This document shows positions 10,751-22,869 of a stretch of DNA of 64,000 nucleotides, piece by piece. The position numbers and the translations under genes were made by a program. The notes beneath the pieces are model-generated. The model was not told the DNA's origin and did not search any database. It was given only the letters and a program-made list of their open reading frames with translations. The first letter of the stretch is position 1. Every line of letters begins with the position of its first letter. The stretch spans positions 31,203,209-31,267,208 of the forward strand of contig CM043971.1 in assembly GCA_014529385.2 (NCBI GenBank). Direction: 5' to 3'. This stretch comes from Adiantum capillus-veneris. Lineage: Eukaryota; Streptophyta; Polypodiopsida; Polypodiales; Pteridaceae.

Positions 10751-11345
10751 TCTATACCGCATGCACATCTCCTCCTGCTCGAGGAAGCCTTGTACTAGCG
10801 TTGGTTGACCACTGCCTCCTTAATTTAGGGTTAAATGCAAGCAGTTGCCTAAAAGTGATGTTAGCCTTTTGATTTTGAACATCTCTTACCAGATCATACT
10901 CCAGATTAACGCGTTCCAGCTGAAAATCCTTTTGATTAATTCTTCGTCTTTGTCTTCTTCTACTTGGCTCTAGCTGCTCTCTACCTTCGTTCACCTTTTC
11001 TTTCCCCTTCTTTGCTCTAGTTTCACATTTCGTCTCGGTCTCTCTTTCACCTTGTGCTCTTTTGTTGTCCATAATATCAACCTCCTGCATGTCAACACCA
11101 ATAATATTAACCCTTTGCACTTCATCATTACTTGACGGAGCCGCCTGAGCTTGGTTTTCAACTGCTTGTTGCTCCCTTTGGCCATTAAATTGTGCCTAAC
11201 CCCTGCCTCGACCAAACAGAGGGTACATGCCGCCCCTTTCCCTTGGTGGGTGAGGGCAATCTGGAGCATAGTGTCCCTCCTCTCCGCAATTGTAACATCT
11301 GCCAGGCAATTGCCTAGCCCTCCCTCTTCCGGTCCTTTCTCAACC
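10751..11345 (-). pseudogene. Gag C-terminus with zinc knuckle plus Gag-PR linker
   Basis: A CCHC knuckle RCYNCGEEGHYAPDCP is encoded at about 11260-11310. It is followed after one stop by a charged linker (RAKKGKEKVNEGREQ) and a conserved pre-protease segment YDLVRDVQNQKANITFRQLL. The upstream capsid is missing: Ty3 similarity ends near 11345 at the edge of a non-coding repeat region. Confidence 0.65.
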
Positions 11346-12242
11346 TCTAAAATGAAAAGCTCTAACTAAGTAAAACAATAATGCTCTCATTTGTCAACTA
11401 TTTGTATAGCCTATCTCAAGCCCGGGGGATTCACCATGGAAAAATTTCTGCACCACGTAAGTGCAGGGGAGGAGGGTTTTTTTACAAGTTACATAAGCGT
11501 ATAATTTAGGGGCAGGCCCCTAATAATTTATCTCCCATACTTAAAAATAAGGGAGGGGGTATCATATTTATGGGGGTGGGGGGGAGAAGTGAGAAAAGGA
11601 AAAAATGAGAGGAATTTTTTGTGTTTCAAAATAATAGCTTCCCAAAAGAGTCTATCCTCAAACTTGTGAGTCAATAGCTACAAAGATACATGCAAGAACT
11701 AACACTGCTTTGTATCAATTGCTTGTTTTGTGGTTATAATTCATTTATTGAGGGATGAAAGCTATAAAGAGTTTGTATAGATGCAAATTTACATGGAGAA
11801 CCTAACACAGCTTTATAACCATGTTTTTAAAGTAATTTAGATGGGTCAACATTGGACGAGTAGCTAGAGTGTAGGCTAAACGGGCACATAGTTTGAAAGT
11901 CAAACTAAGACACATTGAGAGTACATCTAGTTATCAACAGAAGTGGTTCCATAGTACGTTACGAGTCACTATGCTACACGCTCTTTGGCTAGTTTTACTC
12001 AGTTACATCATGTGAGGCCTAAATTTTATATGTAAGATAGGGGTATGATAGTTTTCTGCATTGATTGTCGTATAAGCGTAGAAAGGGGGTCATATTCTCT
12101 AATATGAGTCGTATATAGGGGTTTTATCAAAGTTGTTCGCTCGCAGGTGGCATCCCGTTTTGTATATAGAGTGAATCCCTCGGGATCTCAAGTGAGACAT
12201 TGTAACTGAGGAAAACTTATTGCTCATTGTTATAACCTAATA

Positions 12243-12365
12243 GTACAGCCTATCTCACATGAGATGCTCTAACTAAGCAAAAATTATTGCTCTTTCTTCT
12301 CAATAAATTGCTTCCAAAAATTGGAATGCTTCTTACTAACGTAGATCAGTCAAGAAATTGATGAG
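12243..12365. repeat. Direct repeat partner of 14999-15121
   Basis: Both copies contain CAGCCTA/GAGCCTA, GAGATGCTCT, TTATTGCTCT, TTCCAAAAATTGGAAT and GTAGAT.AGTCAAG in the same order. They lie in the same orientation 2.75 kb apart, compatible with LTR remnants. Confidence 0.5.
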
Positions 12366-14457
12366 CACTTGGACTTGCCTATGATGCATAACAAAAGGCT
12401 AGCTCCATGTGTCTACGTCCATGGGTATATTTACTCTCAACATGTGGAGTGAAACCCAAAACTAGCGTTGTTCTTGTGTAAATGAAGAAGAGACTTTTGT
12501 GGAGTATCTTTGCTTAGCATAACAGGATCCCTAAAGCTTTGTAAGTGCACAATCTAATGGATGTTGTAGTGTACCCAATTATGTATGCACCTACAAAGTG
12601 GGTGCCCTTACGATTGCGCATTGATTTTAATGTGAGTAGCCAAACATGATCCTACGTATGATCAAGTCTAACATCAAACTACACACTTGTAATATCTTGA
12701 TTTAGTGAAAAAGGATATTGGTTTTCACATCTTCCATGGTATTACATTCATACTATTGCATAATGTCTCTAGGTTGAGTAGCCAAAGGTGACCCTAGATG
12801 TGATCAAAGCTAACATTGATGTTCTAAAATGGGAATTCTAGAATTCCAAATCAACAACATGGTTGACACTTACTCGTAGCTATATATGCATCATAATGCA
12901 TCATATTGCTCACTTGTAAAAAACGATCATATATTGATCCAAAGAGATACATATGATAAAAGGCTATCTAGCCAAACTCTAGAATAAAGTCCATCTATTT
13001 TATTTGTGTTTAAATGCCAAAAATTGAACTAGTAAACTGTCCAACTGGAGGAATATCCCATGATTATGGAGATTCTAGTTGATAATATGGGCTCTGCACA
13101 TCATCTTCCTCTGTTGCATGGAGCATGGGGTAATCTCTTTTCGTAGTTTGAATCCAACAGATAAAGACAACACCAATTTTATATCTTTGCTTATGCAAAA
13201 TCAATACCAACTTGTAGAGCCTGTGCCCCTTCTAGGAGATTCAATGTATGAGATCGGCTTTGTTTGTTGCATCCCTTTCTCATCTACATCATATACCAAA
13301 GATTCAACAATTGCATCTTCCAAAGTTTTTGGATGCAAATGAGCTCATGATACTTGAAGATATAATTGGAAGAATTGTGCACGTAGTAGTTGTCCCATGC
13401 CTTCCAATTCTTCTTTGCTTCATTGCTAGTATTTTTGAAAGATATTCCAAAATCGCACCCACGTCTTGGGTTTTTGTGGTGGTGGAATAGCCATCCACCA
13501 CTTGCATGCCTTAACATACAAAGATAGAGTTGTCCCTCTAGAACTTGCAACATCCGATGTTAACTATAGATGGTTAAAATGTATTGAATGCGTCTTTGTT
13601 GTGTTATCAATCTTTAGATTTGTAGATTAAGGGCTTCAAGTCCTTCACCCATGACAATTTTTTTGGGTTATTTTACCATGTAGGTAGAGATTCTAATGGT
13701 GGTGGCTCTTTGTTGGCTCCTTGAGTGACCACCCTTAGAATCTATGGCCGCTCCTTGACCATAATATGGTTAACTAGCTTTGTGAGCACATTTAACCCTA
13801 TATTTACAATGGCCAAACTAGTCTCAATGTGTTAAGTTTGTTGTAGGAGTGCTTTGAAGTCTTGCACATCAACTTAGACATGCTTGGTGTGCAAAAAAAT
13901 GTTATCTACTACTCACACATTTGACATAGCCGCATCTATCTCTGAGTGTGGAGAATCTTCAAAATTAATCCTCGCATCGTGTGGAAAATTTTGTTTTGAC
14001 AATGGAAAGTCTGTATAAAATTGTGCTTCTTGAGAAAAGCAATGAAGCTTTAATTGAAAAATTTCAAGCCTTGCTTGCTTTTCAAACATTGAAGCCTCCT
14101 TCTAGTGCTCAAACTTTGAAGAAATACAAGATCTAAAGAGCTTGTAACAAATCCTAGAAAAAGCATCTTCAAAAAGGCTATGGATTTATTTTTACTTTGA
14201 TCTCTCATTGATACTTGAATAGTGTTTAAGTTTTGCAAAAATTCAGAAATACCAAAAAATCAGGTTTATAATTGATGTGCTTACCCTCTTAGAATGCATC
14301 TTGAAGAAATCTCTACTCTCAAAATTTTTAAGCTTTTAAAAATCTCTACATGTGAAAACCCTCCTTGGAGGGGATGGACAAATGGCCTCTAATTTAACCC
14401 CTAAGTGAGGGGCACCCAAGTGTGGGGAGACCATGTGGGTCACTCAAGGACACAAAT

Positions 14458-14469
14458 GCTATGATACCA
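14458..14469 (-). other. Possible iMet primer binding site of a relic element
   Basis: The minus strand reads TGGTATCATAGC, one base different from the canonical TGGTATCAGAGC. It is flanked on the right by sequence sharing a block with 12243-12365, as expected if both are LTR remnants. Confidence 0.35.
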
Positions 14470-14998
14470 CCGATAGGAAAATTGGACCAAGCATGCTATT
14501 CTGCACCCAATCATTTTCTCTTATAGGCATCCTAGCCCATCTCTAGAAACCCTGAACCATGCTTAGCAAGCCATGACTAGGGGACGTTCCCCCCACTAAG
14601 AGGAAAAGGGGACTAATGCATGCTCATCTCCACCCAGCCACCTTCTTTTATATGCCATGTGGCTCTATTTTTAGAAGACCCCTTGGCTGCTTGTCTACAA
14701 CTGGCTTTACTTAGGTCACCCCCTTGTTCCTACCCTAGTCTTGATATTACTTCCCCCTTGAAAGAGAGTTTTTGTCCTAAAAAACATCAATGTAATGACT
14801 CTTCTTACGAACATAAATGGTTCCCTAATCTAAACCTGCATTAGGTCAACTAATCCACATGATAATTTACCAATATGGTACTCATATGTGGAACTATCTG
14901 CTTGTAGAGAAAATTGAATCGAATGATTGCAATCAAATATCCTCTTAAGAGACTATTACTTTGGCCAAAAAGATCCTTTACATGGAGCTCAAATTCAT

Positions 14999-15121
14999 AG
15001 TAGAGCCTACCTCAAGGGAGATGCTCTTGCTGAGAAAATATTATTGCTCTCTCTTCTCAAGCATTCCTTCCAAAAATTGGAATCCTTTTATTGATGTAGA
15101 TTAGTCAAGCAATTAATTAGT
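14999..15121. repeat. Direct repeat partner of 12243-12365
   Basis: Same ordered blocks as 12243-12365, diverged. It lies right of the iMet-like PBS, where a 5' LTR of a minus-strand element would be. Confidence 0.5.
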
Positions 15122-15205
15122 CAGTGGATAGTATTGTGGCACGGAATAGAAGCCTTGCTTTGTAGTAAGTCTGTCAAAGCATGTTGCTTTGCACATTAGA
15201 GAAAT

Positions 15206-15710
15206 CTAATTTAAATGAAATGTTAAAGATAGAAAAACAAATAGAACTTGAAATTGCCTAATCTTGTTGCCCTTTTGAGAGCAGTCACCTTCGCTTGAAG
15301 CTGGCTTGTAGCCATGTATACTAAGAAACTTAGAGCTTCCCTGTACCCTAGATACCCTCGTGGCTTGGTTCATACTGACCTCCAATAAAAAATTAGGTAG
15401 ACACGTTTCCAAGTCTTCCCAAGTTGGTATAGTAATAGCATATTCCAAACTTTGGAAGCTTACGTGCAATATGCCCTGGATTGAAGCCTTGCTTCGCATA
15501 ATTTCATTGACAATGTGAGACAGAACGCAACCTGATTGCTCATAGTAGCTAACAAGTGCTCCTGCTGGACACACTAACGTCAAAGAAAAAGAGAATCAAC
15601 CTTGTTGAACTTGCATAGAGAATCAACCTTACAAAATCATGCAGCTTATTGAGAATGAGGAGATTAACCAATATCAAAATAGATCGCTCAGGCAAACTAG
15701 CTCTCAATTT
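15206..15710 (-). pseudogene. Pol C-terminal tail (chromodomain-like remnant)
   Basis: A 125-codon frame includes TIPTWEDLETCLPNFLLE and a RVSRVQGSSKF ending, resembling the ATWEDLE..FP end of Ty3/chromovirus polyproteins. It follows the integrase C-terminus after frameshifts. Targeting function is inferred from the family only. Confidence 0.45.
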
Positions 15711-16711
15711 TCAATGTGGTGGTAACAAGAGTCTGTAAGCTTGATCATTAATCCTCTCTGTGGTTACAAAAGGTCCACAATATCTGGCACTAAACTTCTT
15801 ACACTTACCCATTGATAAAGAACTACGTTTGGGTTTTACTCTCAAAAATACCATATCGCCCTCTTCAAAAGGTCTACCAATTCGTTTTGGGTCAGCATAA
15901 CTCTTCTGTCTATCTTGAGCAGTCGTAATATCATGTCGTATAAGATCGTTTTGTAGTTGCATTTCATCCAACATTTCTTTGGATGCTTGAACTCGTATGA
16001 CAGGGTCTATCCATTTGAGTGGAGTAAGACAACTACGCAAAATCAACCAAATACAATATCGAGTACATTTACTCTGCTCATGCATACAATAGACTCTTAA
16101 CATGTCCTCAATGATTTGATTTGTTCTTTTTATATGCCCATCAGTTTGAGGGTGATAAGCAATACTAAAGGCCAACTCGGTTCCTGTAGCTGAGAATAAG
16201 GCTTTCCAAAAATTTGAGGTGAACTTCACATCATGATAAAAAATTATCCGGCCAGGTAAACCATGATACTTGAGAACACCTTTCATGAAGACTTGAGCTA
16301 TATCCTTAGCCCTAAACATTGTCTTGAATGGAAACAAATGGGTCATTTTTGTAAGCATATCAACAACCACGAAAATAGAGTCATATCCCAGAGACGTAGG
16401 AACTCCTATAATAAAATCCATGGATATGCATTCCCATTTCATTTGTGGTGCATCAATAGGTTAAACTTATCGGGGTATCGAATTCATTCAGCTCTAATAC
16501 GTTGACATGTTAAACATCTTGTAACATAGTTCAACACATCACGCTTTAGTCCTAGCCAAAAGAAACTCTTCCTTACAGCAGAGTAAGTCTTAATGTATCC
16601 TGGGTGTCCTACTATAGGTATGTCATGAGCTTTCTGTAATTTTTTAAGTTTGATCCCAGCTTGATTTGGAATACAAAGATGGTTACTGAAGTAAAGGTCA
16701 TCTCCTTCAAC
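15711..16711 (-). pseudogene. Integrase with catalytic Glu replaced by Lys
   Basis: The core reads KWECISMDFIIGVP (first Asp), then FYHDVKFTSNFWKALF (second Asp region, with SDRD altered), then YHPQTDGHIKRTNQIIED. In active Ty3 integrases the residue two after the Gly-x of this last block is the catalytic Glu (TER). Here the codon at 16128-16130 reads AAA, Lys. The zinc-binding N-terminus (16443-16711) is decayed by stops. A conserved post-core GPF..ERINDQAYRLLLP segment follows. Confidence 0.72.
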
Positions 16712-18149
16712 CTAGAAGCCTTTGATTTGCCTTTCTTGCTTCTCTGTGTGATTATTTAAGTTCATCAAATATTGGATTTTTATGTAATACGGTTCCTCGG
16801 TCATACCTTCTCGAATAAAGTCAATTAAAGAAATAGTAGAGGTTGTGACAGCCGCTACAGTACTCTTCCTGTGTAAGGCATCGGCCACAAGATATTCCTT
16901 CCCAGGTTTATATTCGATTCCAAGATCATATTTGCATAACAACTCCATCCATCTTTGTTGCCGCATATTAAGGTCAGGTTGGGTGTAGATCCACTTCAGG
17001 CTTTTATGGTTGGTATGTAGTTCAAATCTCCTTCCAAGAAGATAATGTCTCCATACTTTAAGAGCATGCATAACGGCCAATAATTCCAAGTTATGTGTAG
17101 AATAATTTAACTCATGTATATGTAACTTACGAGTTTCATAAGCTATTTGTTTTTCTTCTTGAGACAAAACGCCACCGATTGCTTGTCCACTTGCATCAGT
17201 GAGCACAGTGAATGTCTTTGAGAAGTCTGAAAGCTGTAGTATTAAAGCATTCACCAAAGCTTCTTTGAGTTTCTCAAAACTAGCTTGAGCACGTTCATTC
17301 CAAGTAAACACTTTAGCCTTCTTAAGTGTATTAGTTAATGGAGATACAATTTTAGCGTAGCCTTGAATAAATGTACGATACCATCCTGTTAAACCAAGAA
17401 ATCGACGTACTTCTCATGCTTATTTTGGTGTAGGCCAAGCTATAACAACTTTGATCTTACTTGGATCAGTAGTAACACCATCATTGGATACAATAAATCC
17501 CAAATATTCCACCTTGTCAGTGAAGAAGGTGCATTTGCTACGTTTGGCATAAAGTTGATTTTGACGGAGAAGTTCAAGTACTCACCGCACATGTTGTTTG
17601 TATTCTTCTCTGTTTCTTGAGTAAGCCAAGATATCATCAAAGAAGACAAGAACAAATCATCAAGATACTCTCGAAATACGTTGGTCATGAGACGATTAAA
17701 AGTTGCAGGAGCATTGGTAAGTCCAAAAGGCATAAGTGTAAATTCATAATGTTCAGAATGAGTATTAAATCTTGTCTTTGGTATGTCCTCCTCCTTGATT
17801 CGGATTTGGTAATATCCTGATTTTTGTGAAGATAGAAGCTCCATATAATCGATCAATCAGTTCATCAATCCTTGGTATTGCATACTTATTCTTGACTGCT
17901 ACCTGGTTCAATCCACGATAATCAATACAAAGACGTAGAGTACCATCCTTCTTCCGACTAAAGAGAACTAGAGTACTCCATGGAGAAATGCTGGATGGAA
18001 TGAAGCCTTGTTCAAGAAGTTGAGTTAGTCGCTCCTTGAGTTCCACATTCAAGTACAGACATTTTGTATGGTCTATGGGCAACTGGTTGAGCTCCTTGAG
18101 TAAGCTCTATTGCATGATCAACATCACGCTTGGGTGGTAATTGTGAAAG
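16712..18149 (-). pseudogene. Reverse transcriptase and RNase H, frameshifted
   Basis: RT shows [34 protein letters not shown] and LMPFGLTNAPATFNRLM. The catalytic box FVLVFFDDILAYSR is present but in a different frame from the preceding block (near 17640), so an indel broke it. RNase H (16712-17311) has FTVLTDASGQAIGGVLSQ and ADALHRKS, where ADALSRK is usual. Together these made cDNA and removed template RNA in the particle. Confidence 0.75.
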
Positions 18150-18590
18150 CTATTTAGGAAATACATCATCAAATTTTGTTATCCATTCGGGTTCAGGTGT
18201 ATCTATTTTCTTCTCTTTAGGGTTAAGCTTTACTGTGCAAATCCTTTTATTCTTTCTATGACTCTTCATAAGTTTGGTAAAGTTCACTAATCTAAGCTTA
18301 GGCTTTTCCCATTTCCTAGTAACTGTAACCCTAGAGTTTTTGTCATTTTTGAAATTCAATGAAGCGTCCTTCCAATGTATGTGAGCATCATTGGTCTTAA
18401 GCCAGTCCATTCCTAGGATTCCATCGTAGATTCCTATTGGTAAGACTCTGAAGTTTGCAAAAGTATTGTGACCATCCAAAACAAAATTCAAGCTACCCAC
18501 TGAAGTAGAAGATTTAACCTTCCTACCCATAGCTAATTCCACTGTAAGGTCTGTATTAGGGTGTTCAGACAAAATGAGATTTCGGATGCA
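18150..18590 (-). pseudogene. Aspartic protease C-terminal part
   Basis: Contains VGSLNFVLDGHNTFANFRVL and the diagnostic GILGMDWLKTNDAHIHW block of Ty3 proteases. The catalytic D-S/T-G motif would lie upstream, where sequence identity is lost near 18590. The frame continues into the RT linker (EPEWITKFDDVFPK). A catalytically dead fragment. Confidence 0.7.
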
Positions 18591-18599
18591 CTTAGGAGA

Positions 18600-18909
18600 G
18601 TTAGGTCTTCGAGCGAGCTCAACGGAGCAAGCTTTGGAGCGAGCTTTTTTTTTTTGGAGTGTTGTCCTCCCTACCTCCCCTTCCTCCTCTTGCCGCCCAT
18701 GTGCTTCCTCCTCTTCCCTTCCTCCTCCTCCTCAGCCTCCTCCTCCAAAATCCTTCCTCTCCTCCACCTCCTCTCTCCATCTACTCCTCTAACCACCTTC
18801 CCTTCCTCCACCTCCTCCTTTAGAAACCACCATCCCTTCCCTAAAGTCCTCCTATCTCCTATCCCTTCTTCCTCTCTCTCTTCTTAGTCACTCTATAACC
18901 TCTCTCCCT

Positions 18910-18977
<68 letters not shown>

Positions 18978-19065
18978 CCCCTCTCTCGTGCTATCTTCCC
19001 TTTGTGCGTGTGTCTCTCTCTCGTCCGCCACCCCTCTCTCTTGTTGTCTCCCCCTCCCACCCACC

Positions 19066-19125
<60 letters not shown>

Positions 19126-19153
19126 GCCTCTATTGATCAGACAGGCACCCACA

Positions 19154-19204
<51 letters not shown>

Positions 19205-19265
19205 TATATTAAGGCGCAACCCCCCCATATTCTGTGTGTGTGTGTGTATGTGTGTGTGTGTGCGC
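18600..19265. repeat. CT-rich, CA and TA microsatellite cluster
   Basis: A pyrimidine-rich stretch from 18640 leads to (CT)n at about 18911-18975, another (CT)n then (CA)n at 19078-19125, (TA)n at 19151-19180, (CA)n to 19204 and (TG)n ending GCGCGCG at 19234-19270. ORFs here (Arg/Glu or Ser/Leu repeats) are microsatellite translations, not genes. Confidence 0.9.
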
Positions 19266-19429
19266 GCGCGATTGGCTTAGTGACAAAGCATAGCGTCTCT
19301 CCTCATATGCAATCACATGTGCTTGCACCTACAACTTGCCCTCTCCTTTTCTCTTTTCTATTTTCGTTTAAGAGGAGAGCATCTCACAGAGATGCTCATC
19401 CGATTTCTTTTTGGAAAAACGTAGGCACA

Positions 19430-19434
19430 TATAT
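19430..19434. other. Target site duplication, left copy (TATAT)
   Basis: Identical to 26742-26746; five bases, as Ty3 integrases produce. The target was a TA-rich tract. Confidence 0.85.
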
Positions 19435-20988
19435 TGTAATGGAAATGGACTAAGAACTTTGAAGAGAGTAGCGGAATTAGGAAAATTAGAGAAATCAATT
19501 TTGTGAAATTACTTTGTGAGCATAGAGAGTGAACTTAATTGATGGTAGCAACATAAACATAGTATTTAGTTAACTTGGCATGAACAATACTTTTGCAAGA
19601 GAGAGAGTTTAGAGAACAAGACAACAATTGAGGACCGGATTTATGTGGAGCCGGTCCCCCCTCCAATAGGCATTTATATTATAGATTCTCCCATCAAGAG
19701 AGACTTGGTACAATACATTCTTTGTGTTCCTTGTGACCTAGGTGATGCAATGAAGATGGAAAGCTTCATGCACAACGAGCATAACATAAACTTTGCAAAA
19801 AGCATTAACTATCGCAAGGCCTCAAACACCTTCGAAGGTGGAGAGAGCTAGCGAGGAATGAGGGTAGGGAAGAGGAAGAAGAAACATTCCATAGGAGAAA
19901 GAAATCGTTCCTCACTTATCATCATCACTCTTCTTTCTAGCACCCATAATAGCATAGTAATGAAGATGGAGAAGATGGCAAGCTTAAGCATTGAAGCATG
20001 GTTCTTGGTTGAATTTGAATTCCATAGCCACGAGTGTTGGTGTAGGCTCTCAACTTCTCTACTAGCTTGGAGTAGGAGATGGAGCTCTTACATTTTTCAC
20101 TTCACACGATGAGAGTGTGTGTGAGTGTGTTTGGGAGAGTATACCCCCCAAGCAGCCCCCCTTCTTGCTTTGGTCGATGCCCCCTTGTAGCTTATGCTTG
20201 AAGCTCATTGGACCCCTATAAGCCTAGCCAATCACAAGCAGGATGCATAACAAGCAATAAGGGTAGTCTTGGGACAAGTGTCCCCCTTTCCCCTTTGCGA
20301 GAGAGGACTTGATAAATGCAAAAACAATTAATCAAAATAACTAATCTAATATTGGACCCCTTGGAAGGCCAACCAATAGGCTTTAGTCACACCATGAGGG
20401 CAACATGGGTAGGGGCTTGACATGTGTCCTTGTTATCTCAAGGCTTGGGCTTTCCTTGTGTGTGAGTGTGTGTGTTCTCTCTTATCCCCCTAGCTTTAGG
20501 GCTCGTCCCCTCCTTTGTAGGGATGTGGTTGACTTTTGGAACACCTTACCCTCAAGCACCTTAGTCAACAAGCATGACAAACCACCTCAAGATTGGGTAG
20601 TGTTCCCAACCTCAAGCTCCCTAGTCGACAAGCACGACAAGCAACTCAAGCATCTTAGTCAGCAAGCATGACAAGCACTTCAAGCTTGGACCAGGTTTCC
20701 GACCTCAAGCTCAGCCCTAGCTTACCTAAGGTCAAAGGAATTATTAACACTAACCTTTGGAGGTCTTTAATGAAGCTAACCCTAAGGTCTTTTAAGCTCC
20801 ATTGGTTAGACTTTCTCTTTGACATACCATCTCTCATTTGGACCCCTTTACCATTGGCCCCGTGTTGATATAGATCTGTAAGCACATGTCTATACTCTAA
20901 CCCTTGTTCCCGTTTATTCTCCCACATTAAATGATCAGTTTACTATGAAAAAATCATTTGGGTTGGTTAGATATTAGATTTTATGACA
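19435..20988 (-). repeat. 3' LTR of the family G element (1554 bp)
   Basis: Pairs with 25113-26741. It ends at ATGACA, immediately followed on the right by the polypurine tract. Many scattered substitutions relative to its partner indicate an old insertion. Confidence 0.92.
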
Positions 20989-21003
20989 TTACCTCTCTCT
21001 TGA
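20989..21003 (-). other. Polypurine tract
   Basis: The minus strand reads TTTCAAGAGAGAGGTAA immediately before the LTR start, the usual plus-strand primer position. Confidence 0.75.
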
Positions 21004-21346
21004 AATCATAGTCGTCCTCGACTATGAGGTAGAAGAGATAAAACCTTAGTCATTAGTCAATCTTTCTTAGCGGGTAGAGGATCCCTTTTTACCCTATGAC
21101 ATCATTCCAAGATGGATGACTAATCCATTTGGTGCTTGGGAGACATAGCTGCCGCAAGCATGTCTACTCTTTAGTCCATTTCATTCTCCCAAAGTAGAGT
21201 GACAAATTCTACTTGGTGTTTGAGAAACATCTTCATCATAAACATGATTCTAAGCATGCATACTATTTAAATTTGTGCACAATAACAAGAGAATTAGTCT
21301 TATAAGACAAAAACATTGGTCATTTAAAAGAAATTTGTACATTTGC

Positions 21347-21787
21347 TTACTCTAATATAGCATTGTAAGCATTAACAAGGTTCATACTATCCTTAAGCTC
21401 TATTCCTTGCATCCATCTAGCATCTTCAGAAAGATAATTTTTGAACTTAATAAGATACCATTGGATAATCTTACCATGTCGTAGTACCTTGTCTTCATGC
21501 TGAAGGATACCTTCGGGTTGTAGCACCTCTTCTTGGTCTTCAATAATTGGTTCACTTGGTGGCTCTCCTTTGTAGGGCTTAAGTAGGCTCACATGAAAAG
21601 CATTGTGTATGAGCCAATGGTTGGGCAACTTGAGTTGATAAGACATCTCATTGATTGGCTTCAAGATTTGCAAAGGACCGTAGTATCTTTTCGCTAGTTT
21701 AGCATAATACTTTTGATGGCCCGTAGGATTTTTGCCCGTCGTTTGCCTCAATCGAGCCTTGGGAAACTTAAGTAAGACCCAATCATT
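21347..21787 (-). pseudogene. Integrase C-terminus with chromodomain-like module
   Basis: Has KRYYGPLQILKPINEMSYQLKLP, HNAFHVSLLKPYKGEP and the chromodomain-like EGILQHEDKVLRHGKIIQW followed by LIKFKNYLSEDARWM. Such tails guide chromoviruses to particular chromatin. A frame break near 21751-21787 separates it from the rest of integrase. Confidence 0.7.
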
Positions 21788-22488
21788 TTATTTGAACGTT
21801 AAGGCCTTTATGTGCTTGTCAACAGCTTTTTGCCTTTGTTGAGAGGTGGATATAACCTCCTTAATCTTTTGAAAAGATTCTTGTAGGTCACGGCTATACT
21901 CATCGGCAGAGAAGATCTTCCCATGTACCTTAAGTAGCTTCAATCTTGTACCTAGATCTTCAAAGAGACCTTTCCAAAACTTTCTAGTCATTCTAGGATC
22001 TCTATCTGACATGATGGATGTTGGCAATCCATGGTGTTTGAAAATCTGAGATATGAAGAGATATGAAGAGAGTGTGCTTGCTTGCTAAACCTACCGACTA
22101 TTGTCCATATTCCCGTATCCCCATGGATAGACTTGGGTAATCCAAAGATGAAATCCATGGATATACACTCCCATGGTGAATTTGGGATAGGAAATGGTTG
22201 GAGTAGTGCAGGTTGCTTCCCTCTATCATACTTGGTCTTTTGACATACTACACATTTTGAAACATACTCTTGTATGTCCACTTTCATGGTAGGCCAATAG
22301 AAGTACGTTTCTACTCCTTGGAGAGTAGGTTGAATGCCTCTATGCCCCGCATAGGGAGGAGCATGGGATCCATACATCACGAAGGGAGTGGGTAACACAT
22401 AGCCTATTACCATGGAGAAGATAACCATCCTGCAAGGTGAATGGTTCCTCTTTCTTCCCCATTGGTTCCTCTTTCTTCCCCAACGCAA
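21788..22488 (-). pseudogene. Integrase, two internal deletions
   Basis: The zinc-binding end (GHRGIQPTLQGVETYFYWP, CVVCQKTKYDRGKQ) and the first catalytic Asp (SMDFIFGLPKS) are clear. A deletion near 22045-22060 shifts the frame before TSIMSDRDPRM, which carries the second Asp. A second deletion removes the region with the catalytic Glu, joining GTRLKL to a KIFSADEYSRDLQ segment. It cannot be active. Confidence 0.75.
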
Positions 22489-22868
22489 GGGCTGACATTA
22501 TTTATTTAAAGTCAGGGTCAATAGCACTCATCTATCATAGAAGATAGATCATTGTGAGTAGCTATAGACACCGCGTTACCTTTTGGTCATCGTGAAAGTG
22601 CATCGGCCACTTGATTGTGCTTACAAGCAATGTGAGCAATATGAAAATTAAATTGCAAAAGAAAATTTTCCTACCTCATTTGTTTGTCGGAAAGATTTGT
22701 TTGCATCATGAAGTACTTGAGACTTTGATGTTTTGTTCATAAAATGAATGTAATCCACAATAAATAGTTCTTCCATGTGTCTAGGGCATGTAGAACAACT
22801 AAAAGTTCTTTCTCATAAATGCCTAAGACCCGTTCATCCGTATTGAGCCTTCGTCTCTCATATGCTAT
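22489..22868 (-). pseudogene. RNase H remnant after RT deletion
   Basis: Starts abruptly at IAYERRRLNTDERVLG, inside RNase H. It continues YEKELLVVLHALDTW, QSLKYFMM and a VADALSRWPKGNAV block, then decays. RT and the first part of RNase H, with all their catalytic residues, are missing between protease and this point. Confidence 0.72.
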
Positions 22869-22869
22869 G

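Larger units (their letters stand above)
11346..15205. other. Long region without supportable genes; decayed repeats
   Basis: AT-rich sequence without a convincing ORF. Visible structure: a repeated block at 12243-12365 and 14999-15121; a direct repeat around GAGTAGCCAAA..TGATCAA at 12632 and 12774; and an iMet-like PBS at 14458-14469. Minus-strand translation of about 13280-14240 gives broken protein-like stretches. The simplest reading is a heavily decayed minus-strand LTR element whose LTR remnants carry the 12243/14999 block. None of this is certain. Confidence 0.35.
15206..18590 (-). mobile_element. Ty3/gypsy pol fragment without gag or LTRs
   Basis: Protease, RT, RNase H, integrase and a C-terminal tail follow one another on the minus strand in Ty3 order. 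The right end is cut in the protease near 18590, just before a CT-rich microsatellite zone. No LTR or PBS was found. The sequence is distinct from the other Ty3 families in the window. The TWEDLE-containing tail suggests a chromovirus-like lineage. Confidence 0.78.

Noticed and set aside
13079-13553. Overlapping 80-90 codon ORFs on both strands
   Set aside because: Non-ATG starts for some, no conserved motif, in AT-rich decayed DNA; at best remnants of an old gag.
18888-19453. Arg/Glu-rich and Ser/Leu/His-Thr-rich ORFs on both strands
   Set aside because: They are translations of CT, GA, CA and TA microsatellites; composition follows the dinucleotide repeats and no start or domain supports a gene.
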